From Pseudomonadota bacterium (GTDB lineage: Bacteria > Pseudomonadota > Gammaproteobacteria > Burkholderiales > Burkholderiaceae_C), in assembly GCA_018241985.1 (NCBI GenBank), contig JAFECV010000044.1:1-9936 (forward strand): DNA of 9,936 nt, read 5' to 3'. Numbering within the stretch: position 1 is the first letter of the stretch; each line of letters opens with the position of its first letter. Both the position numbers and the translations under genes were made by a program. Below are positions 1-6,650 of this stretch, piece after piece. Under the pieces are notes generated by a model. That model worked only from the letters and a program-made list of their open reading frames with translations, was not told the DNA's origin and did no database searches.

Positions 1-100
1 CGGGTCCCTCAAGACCAGCCACTGGCCGTCGCTGCTCTCGCGTTGCAACTCCCGCAAAGACAGTAGGCCGAGAGAAAGACGAAGGTCGTTCTTGGATGAT
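1..100 (-). other. Left-edge stretch, possible 5' part of a further leftward gene
   Basis: This stretch lies downstream of the enamidase-like gene, whose stop is at 103-101. One leftward frame stays open to the window edge and reads like protein, ending in ...DGQWLVLRDP. No ATG or GTG start with a ribosome binding site is visible in that frame. It could be the start of a fifth gene of the leftward block, using a TTG start near position 50, or chance coding-like sequence. No terminator hairpin with a T run is seen here. The call is very uncertain because the window cuts it off. Confidence 0.2.
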
Positions 101-1297
101 TCAGTGCGGCTCGACGACCACCGGGATCTCGGTCGCCGGAGGCGTGTTGCGGCTGCGGCCGCAGCGCACGATGCCGTCGATCATTACCATGCCGATACCC
201 GGAATGTCGCCGAGTTGCACACTTTCGAGCAGCGTCCGGCCCGCCGTGTGCTGCGCGCGGTCCATGAACACGAAATCAGCTGCCCGCCCTGCCTCGACCA
301 GCCCGCAATTCAGGTTGCGCATGCGCGCGGTGTTGCCAGTCGCGAAGCAGAACGCCTCCTCGGCAGGGATGCCTGCAAGGCTGGACAGCATCGCCACCAT
401 GCGCAGGATGCCCAGCGGCTGAACGCCGGAACCCGCGGGGCCGTCGGTGCCCAGGATGATGCGATGCGGACACTTCAGCTGGATGGCCGCCTTGGCCGCG
501 GCGATCGCGATCTTCTCGTTGCCGTTGTGCACGACCTCGATCGCGCGTGACGAGCGCTCGCACAGCTCGCACACATGAGATTCGGGTAGTGCAGTGTGTC
601 CGCCGTTGATATGGCCGATGATGTCGGCATCGGCCTCGAGCACGACGTCCTTGTCGATCAGACCCGAACCAGGGATGGACGGCCCGCCGGTGTGGATGGT
701 GCTCTGGATGCCGTACTTACGCGCCCAAGCCACCATCTGCTGAGCCTCGTAGCCCGCCTTCACCGAGCCCAGGCCCACTTCGCCCAGGAGCTTTACGCCG
801 GCCTCGGCCATATCCTTGAAGTCCTGCTCGACCATGCCCTTCTCGAGCACCGGGGCACCGGCCAGCACCTTCACGCCACCGGGGCGAAAATTGTCGAACG
901 CGCGCTGCGCGGTGATGGCTAGCGCCTTCACGCCGACGATATCCTTCGGGCGGCCGGGCAGGTGGACTTCACCGGCGGAGATCATGGTGGTGACGCCGCC
1001 GTTCATCGTGGAGTCGATCCAGCCCAGCTGATTTTGGCGCGGCGTCCAGTCGCCGAACACGGGATGCACGTGACTGTCGATCAGACCGGGGCAGACGCAG
1101 GTGCGGCGCGCGTCGATCACCGTGCGCGCACCTTCGGCGTCGCAGTTGGAGGCCTTTCCAACCGCGATGATGACGCCGTCGTCAATGATGATCGTGTCGG
1201 CATCCAGCACGGGCTTGTCGATGTCTCCGGACAGGATCAGCCCGACGTTGCGGATGACGACCTTGCCCGATTTTCCAACGGTAGTTGTCTCTGCCAT
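101..1297 (-). CDS. ena: Enamidase-like metal-dependent amidohydrolase
   Basis: This is a 398-residue cytoplasmic amidohydrolase-superfamily enzyme closely resembling enamidase of nicotinate fermentation. That enzyme hydrolyses 1,4,5,6-tetrahydro-6-oxonicotinate to 2-formylglutarate with loss of ammonia. Visible family features are an N-terminal beta-rich segment (about 13-65), the metal-binding HxH at H76/H78, and the GVTTMISAG and PGRPKD stretches (101-118). The probable bridging carboxylate E173 lies in GEVGLG. Further candidate metal and catalytic residues are H202 (IHTGG), H229 (GHINGG) and D285 (GTDGP), with SRNTPP near the end (382-387). A longer in-frame start at 1399 exists, but the ATG at 1297 is preferred. 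It has AGGAG five bases upstream, and the longer start would overlap the TetR gene by 76 bases. It follows the TetR gene by 26 bp and is probably cotranscribed with fdxA, fpr and tetR. The family resemblance is clear from recalled motifs, but the exact substrate is inferred. Confidence 0.85.
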   Translation of the reverse strand: MAETTTVGKSGKVVIRNVGLILSGDIDKPVLDADTIIIDDGVIIAVGKASNCDAEGARTVIDARRTCVCPGLIDSHVHPVFGDWTPRQNQLGWIDSTMNGGVTTMISAGEVHLPGRPKDIVGVKALAITAQRAFDNFRPGGVKVLAGAPVLEKGMVEQDFKDMAEAGVKLLGEVGLGSVKAGYEAQQMVAWARKYGIQSTIHTGGPSIPGSGLIDKDVVLEADADIIGHINGGHTALPESHVCELCERSSRAIEVVHNGNEKIAIAAAKAAIQLKCPHRIILGTDGPAGSGVQPLGILRMVAMLSSLAGIPAEEAFCFATGNTARMRNLNCGLVEAGRAADFVFMDRAQHTAGRTLLESVQLGDIPGIGMVMIDGIVRCGRSRNTPPATEIPVVVEPH

Positions 1298-1323
1298 GAA
1301 AACTCCTGGTGAAATGAATGCAG

Positions 1324-2031
1324 TCAGGCCACGAGCTCGACGGTCGAGCTGGCAGGTGAAACAGCGCGCAGAACTGAATCGATGACGAAAGATTCCCAAT
1401 GGGCCTGCGCGGCCGGCGCTTCCAGGTTCTCGCCCAGAAAGGCGGACAGCGTGTAGCGGTTGGATTGGTAGAAGTACCCAAGTCCGGCGATCATCAGGTA
1501 CAGGTCGCGGGCGGACACGTCGGGGCGGAACAAGCCGCGGGCCGCTCCGGCTCGCAAGATCCTCTCGACGATGCCGATCGCCGGCAACGAATATTCCCCT
1601 GCGCGCAGGGACTTGGCGACGTGCTTGCCGCGCTGGAGATTTTCGCTGTTGAGCAGCGTCACGAACTCCGGGTTGTCGCGGTAGTAGCGCACCATGAAGC
1701 GCACGACTTCCTTCATCGCTTCCGGCGATTGCTTCGGATCCAGTTCGAGCGCGGCCTCGGCCTCGTTGAAGCGCCGGTACGCTTCCTCCAGCACTGCAAC
1801 GAAGAGACCTTCTTTGTTGCCGAAGTAGTAGTAGATCATCCGGTCGTACGATCTTGCGGCCTTGGAGATCTTCTCCACGGTCGCGCCGTCGTAGCCATGC
1901 TCTGCGAAAATCTTCGTCGCCGCTCTCAGAATGCTCTCTTGCGTAGCCTGCGCAGCCCGCTCACGCACGCCGGGGCTGCGCCCGGGCGAGCTGAGCGTCG
2001 AGGACCTGCGGGAAGTGCGACGTGTGGCCAT
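1324..2031 (-). CDS. TetR/AcrR-family transcriptional regulator
   Basis: This 235-residue protein has a basic, Arg/Ser-rich N-terminal tail (1-25). A TetR helix-turn-helix region follows (about 33-80), containing IFAEHGYDGATVEKISKAAR and then the typical MIYYYFGNKEGLF turn into helix 4. The remainder is an all-helical ligand-binding and dimerisation domain, with a tail of the type common in catabolic TetR proteins. The ATG at 2031 has AGGAG six bases upstream. It lies 49 bp after fpr and 26 bp before the enamidase-like gene, on the same strand. It is the only regulator in the window and so the natural candidate to control both divergent blocks. It would bind the CTACAT/ATGTAG elements in 3240-3402, responding to the substrate or a ring-opened intermediate. 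That role is inference, and the family assignment is secure. Confidence 0.92.
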   Translation of the reverse strand: MATRRTSRRSSTLSSPGRSPGVRERAAQATQESILRAATKIFAEHGYDGATVEKISKAARSYDRMIYYYFGNKEGLFVAVLEEAYRRFNEAEAALELDPKQSPEAMKEVVRFMVRYYRDNPEFVTLLNSENLQRGKHVAKSLRAGEYSLPAIGIVERILRAGAARGLFRPDVSARDLYLMIAGLGYFYQSNRYTLSAFLGENLEAPAAQAHWESFVIDSVLRAVSPASSTVELVA

Positions 2032-2080
2032 TGAATGCTCCTGGTGCGCGTTTGCCCGATGCTGCGCTATCCGGCCAAGT

Positions 2081-2854
2081 TCATTGCTCCGCGAAAGCCC
2101 GCTCGATCACGAAGTCCCCTGGCGTCGAGGTGTTTCCCTCCTTGAGGCCGCGGTTCTCGAACAGATGCTTCAGATCGCGCAGCATAGCCGGGTTGCCACA
2201 GATCATCACGCGATCCTCGGCTGGGTCGAGGACCGGAACGCCCAGGTCAACGAACAGTTTGCCGTTGTTGATCAGTTCGGGGATACGTCCCTTGTTGCGG
2301 AAGGTCTCGCGAGTCACTGTCGGGTAGTACATGAGCTGGGTGGAAATCATGTCGCCAAGGAACTCGTGCGATGGAAGATGCTCGATGAGCATGTCATGGT
2401 AGGCCAGTTCGTCGACGGAACGAACACCGTGTACCAGGATGATCTGCTCGAAGCGCTCATAGGTCTCCGGATCGCGCACGATGCTCATGAAGGGAGCCAA
2501 GCCGGTACCGGTCGCCAGCAGGTACAGCCGTTTGCCCGGCAGCAAGTAGTCGCACAGCAGCGTACCGGTAGGTTTGCGACCGACGATGATGGTGTCGCCC
2601 TCCTGGATGTGTTGCAGACGCGATGTCAGCGGCCCTTCTTCCACCTTGATGCTGAGAAACTCGAGGTGCTCTTCGTAGTTGGCGCTGGCGATGCTGTAGG
2701 CACGCAGCAACGGCTTCTCATTCACGCGCAGCCCGATCATCGTGAAATGGCCGTTGCGGAAGCGCAAACCGGCATCACGAGTGGTCGTGAAGCTGAACAG
2801 CCGATCGGTCCAGTGGTGAACGCTCAGTACGCGTTCCTCGGCGAAGGCGCTCAT
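2081..2854 (-). CDS. fpr: Ferredoxin-NADP+ reductase (Fpr type)
   Basis: This 257-residue FAD enzyme of the bacterial Fpr class transfers electrons between NADPH and ferredoxin in the cytosol. The flavin-binding RAYSIAS motif is at 51-57, the pyridine-nucleotide GTGLAPF motif at 116-122, and CGNPAM at 219-224. The C-terminus ...VIERAFAEQ resembles the short-tailed form seen in Azotobacter and pseudomonads. Length is normal for the family. The ATG at 2854 follows the fdxA stop by 10 bp, and its GAGG ribosome binding site overlaps that stop codon, so the two are translationally coupled. With FdxA it probably forms a dedicated NADPH-driven electron supply for the flavin/Fe-S reductase encoded divergently at 3457. 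It might also serve general ferredoxin metabolism, but its placement argues for pathway use. Confidence 0.95.
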   Translation of the reverse strand: MSAFAEERVLSVHHWTDRLFSFTTTRDAGLRFRNGHFTMIGLRVNEKPLLRAYSIASANYEEHLEFLSIKVEEGPLTSRLQHIQEGDTIIVGRKPTGTLLCDYLLPGKRLYLLATGTGLAPFMSIVRDPETYERFEQIILVHGVRSVDELAYHDMLIEHLPSHEFLGDMISTQLMYYPTVTRETFRNKGRIPELINNGKLFVDLGVPVLDPAEDRVMICGNPAMLRDLKHLFENRGLKEGNTSTPGDFVIERAFAEQ

Positions 2855-2864
2855 GATCGGATCC

Positions 2865-3188
2865 TCAGATTTGGACGAGCGTCAGCTTGTCAGGTACGCC
2901 GTTCCACTGCTCGGCATCAGGTAGCGGATCCTTGCGCTTGGTGATGACGGGCCACTGCTTGGACAAGCGGGCGTTGATCTCCAGGAAGGGTTTGAATGCC
3001 TCGGGCATTTCGCCGTCCGCAAGAATCGCGTTCACCGGGCACTCCGGGATACACACCGCGCAGTCGATGCATTCGTCGGGATCGATGACGAGGAACTCTG
3101 GGCCCTCGTGAAAGCAGTCGACCGGGCAAACGTCGACGCAGTCGGTGTACTTGCAGCGGATGCAAGCCTCGGTTACCACATGGGTCAT
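2865..3188 (-). CDS. fdxA: Seven-iron ferredoxin FdxA
   Basis: This is a 107-residue small acidic ferredoxin of the [3Fe-4S][4Fe-4S] type. Cysteines lie at 9, 12, 17, 21, 25, 40, 43, 46 and 50. By analogy with Azotobacter FdI, C9, C17 and C50 would bind the 3Fe cluster, and C21, C40, C43 and C46 the 4Fe cluster. The spacing [18 protein letters not shown] followed by [11 protein letters not shown] is typical of FdxA. The C-terminal extension (51-107) is also normal for this group. The ATG at 3188 has GAGGAG six bases upstream. It is the first gene of the leftward block. It probably carries electrons from Fpr to the ring reductase. The ferredoxin-dependent 6-hydroxynicotinate reductase of Eubacterium barkeri is the precedent. 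Confidence 0.96.
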   Translation of the reverse strand: MTHVVTEACIRCKYTDCVDVCPVDCFHEGPEFLVIDPDECIDCAVCIPECPVNAILADGEMPEAFKPFLEINARLSKQWPVITKRKDPLPDAEQWNGVPDKLTLVQI

Positions 3189-3239
3189 CTGACACTCCTC
3201 GGGGAATTTCGAGAGTCGGGGATTGAGTGCAATGGCACT

Positions 3240-3283
3240 TCATGTAGCCCACTCAACATCAACGTTCAGTGAATACTACATGA
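3240..3283. repeat. 8-bp inverted repeat TCATGTAG / CTACATGA
   Basis: TCATGTAG at 3240-3247 is matched exactly by its reverse complement CTACATGA at 3276-3283, with 28 bp between them. The right arm overlaps the predicted leftward -10 element. The same octamer recurs in the palindrome at 3387-3402. This suggests half-sites of one regulator rather than an RNA hairpin. A degenerate partner, TTCAGTAG at 3288-3295, could complete a second operator with the right arm. Confidence 0.5.
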
Positions 3284-3300
3284 GAACTTCAGTAGCGCAA
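3273..3300 (-). promoter_or_regulatory. Predicted promoter for the fdxA-fpr-tetR-ena block
   Basis: On the minus strand, TTGCGC (complement of 3295-3300) is followed after 16 bases by TAGTAT (complement of 3273-3278), giving a moderate -35/-10 pair. Transcription would start near 3266, leaving about 78 bases before fdxA. A CTACATGA half-site (3276-3283) overlaps the -10 element. An inverted copy (3240-3247) lies just downstream of the predicted start, as expected for repressor binding. The hexamers are imperfect, so the exact position is uncertain. Confidence 0.4.
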
Positions 3301-3383
3301 GTCTGCTCATCCCCAGGTTTTCCCTAAGAAAAAACAAGTTGCTGCAGCTCGTGGCGTGCGCTATATTTGATTTCATGGAGTGT

Positions 3384-3414
3384 TTGCTACATGATGATGT
3401 AGTGAAAATAGAAT
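3384..3414 (+). promoter_or_regulatory. Predicted promoter for the rightward block
   Basis: TTGCTA at 3384-3389 and TAGAAT at 3409-3414 (one mismatch to TATAAT) form a -35/-10 pair with a somewhat long 19-bp spacer. Transcription would begin near 3421, about 36 bases before the preferred ATG of the reductase gene. The palindrome at 3387-3402 fills most of the spacer. The -10 is good and the -35 is weak, consistent with a regulated promoter. Confidence 0.4.
3387..3402. promoter_or_regulatory. Palindromic operator CTACATGATGATGTAG
   Basis: Two perfect 6-bp arms, CTACAT and ATGTAG, flank a GATG centre. The left octamer CTACATGA is identical to the one at 3276-3283. The palindrome lies between, and partly over, the predicted rightward -35 (3384-3389) and -10 (3409-3414) elements, a classic repressor position. 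Size and symmetry suit a TetR dimer, and the TetR protein encoded at 1324-2031 is the obvious candidate. Binding itself is inferred. Confidence 0.55.
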
Positions 3415-3456
3415 GAAAGATTGAGCCGCGGACAGCTAAAGCGAGAGCGACCCCCG

Positions 3457-5064
3457 ATGACCGAACATACCAAGACCGACGGATTGCCAGGACTGGACAC
3501 CCCAGTGGTCCAAGTGCTAGAGCGGGCGCGCCCACGAAACGAGCGCATGGCAGCCGACAAGATCGAATGCAATGCCTGCCCGGTGCTCTGCCAGATCCGT
3601 GAAGGGCAAACCGGGGCCTGCGACCGATATGCGAACAGAGCCGGTGCGTTAGTACGAGTCGACCCCGTGGTGATGCTGAGGCGGACCGGGGTCCCGGAGC
3701 AGCAGGTTGTGCCGTTCGTCACCGCGGCTGGTGCCGTTGAGGCTGAACAAGAAGCGGCGCCGGTCGAGTGGAGCGGTGACTTGCTCCACAAGAATGAAGT
3801 CTTCGTCACTGGGATCGGCGCGTCGACCACCTATCCGGACTACAAGCCAGCGCCTTTCATCGTGTCATCGCGAGTGGACGACGTGGACATGGTCACGGTT
3901 GTCACCGAGGGCATCTTCAGCTACTGCAGCCTGAAAGTGAAGATCGACACGGACCGATATCTCGGACCGGAGCAGGCCAATGTGCGCTGCCGCGGCGAGG
4001 TCGTCGGCCACGTCACGACGGCGGAGTACGGTTCGCAAATGCTGTCGCTCGGCGGCGTGCACCACCTCACGGGCGGCAGCAAGAAGGAAGGGCGCGTTAC
4101 GGTCGAAACGATGGAGGCGCTGGGCAACAAGAAAGCGGTGGAGCTGACCATCGACGGGGGTTCGCAAATTGTAGTTCAGGCCGGCCGGGCACCGATCGTC
4201 AACGGCGTGGAGGAACAGCGCATGCGCGTGGGCTGCGGCTCGGCCACCGTGGGTATCTTCGCCAAGCAACTGTTCGGCCGCGTCGACGAGGTCGTGGTGG
4301 TCGACGACCATATCACCGGTGTGCTGACCGAACATCAGGCCGGACGCTGCCTGGACATGGCACGCTCCGGCGTCAAGCTACGCGGCCGCAAGTCGACCCC
4401 GGGTCGTTACTTCCAGGTCGCGAATCCCGGCCCAGGCTGGGGTGGCACCGATCTGACCGACCCGCTGTCGATCATCGAGGGTTGGGATCCCGAGGTGGCA
4501 CGGCCCGGCCTGCGTCTACTCATGACGTCCACCACCGGCGAGCACGCCGCATGGTATGTGCTCGACGAAAATCTCGTGCCGCGAGAAGCGGAGATGCCTG
4601 TTGACGTGCAGCGTGTCGTCGAGCGCATCGGCGAGAACTGCGAACCGTCGCTGGCCACGGTGCTCTTCCTTGGGGGGGCGGGCGGCAGCCTGCGTGCCGG
4701 TGTGACGGAAAACCCCGTGCTGTTGACCCGCTCGATCAAGGAAGCGCTGGTCAACGTGACCTGCGGCGGCGCGCCGGCCTACGTGTGGCCAGGTGGCGGC
4801 ATCACGGTGATGGTCGACGTCATGCGCATGCCGAACAACAGTTTCGGCACGGTGCCCACACCGGCCATCGTTGCGCCGATCGAGTTCACGATGCGGCTGG
4901 CCGATTACCAGGCATTGGGTGGGCACACTGAATCCGTGAGATCGCTCGAGGACGTGCTGCGCAAGGGTGCGTCGCACAACGACGGGGCGCCGACGGCGCG
5001 GCGCTGGGAACCGGCTGCGTCGGTCAATCCCTGGCCGGTCGGGCAGCCTCCACTCCTCGGGTGA
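3457..5064 (+). CDS. hnr: 6-hydroxynicotinate reductase-like flavin/iron-sulfur ring reductase
   Basis: This 535-residue protein resembles 6-hydroxynicotinate reductase of nicotinate fermentation. That ferredoxin-dependent enzyme reduces 6-hydroxynicotinate to 1,4,5,6-tetrahydro-6-oxonicotinate. An N-terminal cluster motif C38-x2-C41-x3-C45-x9-C55 (IECNACPVLC...GACDRY) probably binds a [4Fe-4S] centre that accepts electrons from FdxA. The body contains conserved-looking glycine-rich segments: TGIGAST (about 119-125), VTEGIFSYCSLK (about 149-160), VGCGSATVGIF (258-268) and NPGPGWGGTDLTDP (about 325-338). GSAT at 261-264 resembles the threonine site flavinylated by ApbE-type enzymes. An upstream TTG at 3421 is in frame but coincides with the predicted transcription start. 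The ATG at 3457 with a modest GAGAG nine bases upstream is preferred. No membrane segment is evident. The UPF0280 gene starts 9 bp after the stop. The family call is from recalled sequence features; the heterocycle reduced here is not shown by sequence. Confidence 0.8.
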   Translation: MTEHTKTDGLPGLDTPVVQVLERARPRNERMAADKIECNACPVLCQIREGQTGACDRYANRAGALVRVDPVVMLRRTGVPEQQVVPFVTAAGAVEAEQEAAPVEWSGDLLHKNEVFVTGIGASTTYPDYKPAPFIVSSRVDDVDMVTVVTEGIFSYCSLKVKIDTDRYLGPEQANVRCRGEVVGHVTTAEYGSQMLSLGGVHHLTGGSKKEGRVTVETMEALGNKKAVELTIDGGSQIVVQAGRAPIVNGVEEQRMRVGCGSATVGIFAKQLFGRVDEVVVVDDHITGVLTEHQAGRCLDMARSGVKLRGRKSTPGRYFQVANPGPGWGGTDLTDPLSIIEGWDPEVARPGLRLLMTSTTGEHAAWYVLDENLVPREAEMPVDVQRVVERIGENCEPSLATVLFLGGAGGSLRAGVTENPVLLTRSIKEALVNVTCGGAPAYVWPGGGITVMVDVMRMPNNSFGTVPTPAIVAPIEFTMRLADYQALGGHTESVRSLEDVLRKGASHNDGAPTARRWEPAASVNPWPVGQPPLLG

Positions 5065-5073
5065 GGTTTGTCG

Positions 5074-5967
5074 ATGACCGCGCAACGCGCCTTGCTTCCT
5101 GACGGCCGCTGGCACTTCCAGCATGGCCCGATGGACATCGTCATTGGAGCCGACGGTGCGCCTGGGGCGGTGGCCAGCGCGCACGAGGCGGCTTGGGCGC
5201 GCTTCCAACTGCTGCTGGACGAGTTGGTTCGGGAGCTCGCGCTACTGAGGCGTCCGGTGGCCGGCACGTGTCCGCTGCACGGCGAAGTCGCGCGCTGCAT
5301 GTGGAGCGCTTGCAAGCCGTTCGAAGCCGGGTTCATCACACCAATGGCCGCGGTGGCCGGCGCGGTGGCCGAGGCCTTGATCGTGTTCTATGAGCGCGAT
5401 GGCATTGAGCGGGCCTGGATCAACAATGGCGGCGACATTGCGCTGCATTTGGCGCCCGGAAGTTCGGTCCGCGTCGGCGTGTATGCAGACATTGCCCGCC
5501 TGGACGCGAGCCAGTTGCGCGGCGGCCTCACCACCGATGGTCGTTTCGAGGTCACTCAAGCCATGCCGGTGCACGGCGTGGCCACGAGTGGCTGGCGTGG
5601 CCGCAGCTTCTCCCTGGGCATCGCCGACAGCGTGACCGTGCTCGCGCGCACGGCGTCGGAGGCTGACGCGGCGGCCACCGTGATTGCCAACGCCGTGAAC
5701 GTGTCTGATGCACGGATTGAGCGTCGTTCGGCATGCGAGCTGAAGGACGATAGCGACCTCGGTGCGATCGAGGTCACCGTCGATGTGCCGCGCTTGCCTG
5801 CTGATGTGGTGCGCGCGGCGCTCGACCGTGGGGCAACCAAGGCGCGCGAACTGCGCAATGCAGATGCCATCCACGCGGCGTTGCTGATCTGCCAGGGCCA
5901 ATTGGCCGTTTGCACGACACCGGTGCCGGCAGCCGTCGGTTCGGCAATTTGTTTGACGCCCGCGTAA
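5074..5967 (+). CDS. UPF0280 family, ApbE-like (possible flavin transferase)
   Basis: This 297-residue protein of the UPF0280 family is related to the ApbE (FAD:protein FMN transferase) fold. ApbE-like landmarks appear in the expected order: ITPMAAVAGAVAEAL (88-102), INNGGDIAL (116-124), GVATSGW (168-174), and SEADAAATVIANAVN (195-209), which matches the ApbE Dxx(A)T-type metal/FAD region. The ATG at 5074 is preferred over the TTG at 5068. GAGG, overlapping the upstream stop codon, lies seven bases before it, giving tight translational coupling to the reductase gene. I infer that it attaches flavin covalently to the neighbouring reductase, since the Eubacterium barkeri enzyme is reported to carry covalently bound flavin. 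UPF0280 proteins are not biochemically defined as far as I know. A structural or alternative transferase role is possible. Confidence 0.85.
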   Translation: MTAQRALLPDGRWHFQHGPMDIVIGADGAPGAVASAHEAAWARFQLLLDELVRELALLRRPVAGTCPLHGEVARCMWSACKPFEAGFITPMAAVAGAVAEALIVFYERDGIERAWINNGGDIALHLAPGSSVRVGVYADIARLDASQLRGGLTTDGRFEVTQAMPVHGVATSGWRGRSFSLGIADSVTVLARTASEADAAATVIANAVNVSDARIERRSACELKDDSDLGAIEVTVDVPRLPADVVRAALDRGATKARELRNADAIHAALLICQGQLAVCTTPVPAAVGSAICLTPA

Positions 5968-5983
5968 AGAACGCAATACGAAG

Positions 5984-6625
5984 ATGATTGAAGTACGCCG
6001 CATTCTCACTCAGGTGGAGGACATCCACCACGAGTTCGGTCCACCGCCGCCGGCGCCGTTGCGCCGCGGAGCGATCGCCGCAGTGCTGAGGAATCCGTTC
6101 GCGGGCCGCTACGAACCGGACATCCTGCCGATGATGGAGGCGCTCAATCCCGTGGGCCTCGAGATGGGGCGCCGCTTGCTCGCCGCGCTGGACGTCGCGC
6201 CCGAGCGCATCGAGTCCTACGGCAAGGGCGCGGTCATCGGCTCGGCCGGCGAGCTCGAACACGGAGCCCTGTGGCACGTGCCCGGCGGTTACGCGATGCG
6301 CGAACTGCTCGGCTGGAAGGGCGATCGCCAGGCCTACGCCAAGGGTCAGGCTTCAGGCACGAAGGGGCAGCCGGGAAATGCGCTGTCGATCGTGCCGTCG
6401 ACCAAGAAGGTCGGCGCCGCAGGCGCCGCGCTGGACGTACCGCTCACGCACATCAACGCCAGCTATGTGCGCAGCCATTTCGATGCCTTCGAAATGCGCG
6501 TGCCGGGCGCGCCGACCGCCGACGAGATCGTCTTCATCCTCGCCATGAGCACCGGGCCACGCGTGCACGCGCGTGTCGGCGGCCTGAAAGCCGCCGACAT
6601 TGCCCAATGGGACGGCCTGCGCTGA
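5984..6625 (+). CDS. PF06684 (DUF1185, 'amino acid synthesis') protein, copy 1
   Basis: This 213-residue cytosolic protein belongs to PF06684. Members solved structurally have a Bacillus chorismate-mutase-like fold and no established reaction. Motifs shared with the next gene are NPFAGRY (37-43), SYGKGAVIG (78-86), GELEH (89-93), VPSTKK (137-142), DVPL (151-154) and VRSHFDAFE (162-170). Compared with the second copy it has about 20 extra residues around 111-131, a Gly/Lys/Gln-rich insertion that would form a loop. It starts 16 bp after the UPF0280 stop, with no convincing ribosome binding site, so it may depend on translational coupling. Its position between ring reductase and amide hydrolase suggests action on a heterocycle, a ring-opened intermediate or a carbonyl product. 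The function is unknown. Confidence 0.88.
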   Translation: MIEVRRILTQVEDIHHEFGPPPPAPLRRGAIAAVLRNPFAGRYEPDILPMMEALNPVGLEMGRRLLAALDVAPERIESYGKGAVIGSAGELEHGALWHVPGGYAMRELLGWKGDRQAYAKGQASGTKGQPGNALSIVPSTKKVGAAGAALDVPLTHINASYVRSHFDAFEMRVPGAPTADEIVFILAMSTGPRVHARVGGLKAADIAQWDGLR

Positions 6626-6650
6626 TGTCAATCAAAGGAGAACCCCGAAC

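Larger units (their letters stand above)
3189..3456. promoter_or_regulatory. Divergent intergenic control region
   Basis: These 268 bp separate the leftward fdxA and rightward reductase genes and are visibly more AT-rich than the flanking genes. The region holds one plausible sigma-70-type promoter in each direction and several copies of a CTACATGA element, listed separately. A short A-rich tract (AAGAAAAAA, about 3326-3334) lies between the two promoters. I see no RNA gene or riboswitch. Confidence 0.75.

Noticed and set aside
1931..2944. 337-codon plus-strand ORF across tetR, fpr and fdxA
   Set aside because: It spans three convincing minus-strand genes and their gaps, and its sequence has no domain. 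It is an artefact of GC-rich codons.
3387..3830. Minus-strand ORF covering the divergent promoter region and the start of the reductase gene
   Set aside because: It would destroy the promoter and operator layout, has no family resemblance, and opposes the cysteine-motif coding region.
3457..5064. Barbiturase or cyanuric acid hydrolase as identity of the 535-residue protein
   Set aside because: Those ring-opening hydrolases are much shorter, near 360 residues, and lack the N-terminal four-cysteine cluster motif seen here.
4516..5208. 230-codon minus-strand ORF antisense to the reductase and UPF0280 genes
   Set aside because: Its product is Arg/His-rich with no recognisable domain and spans two well-supported plus-strand genes. 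It is a shadow frame of high-GC coding sequence.
5242..6009. 255-codon minus-strand ORF antisense to the UPF0280 gene
   Set aside because: The translation is dominated by Arg, His, Gln and Ala with no motif, while the opposite strand has clear ApbE-like motifs and a coupled start.
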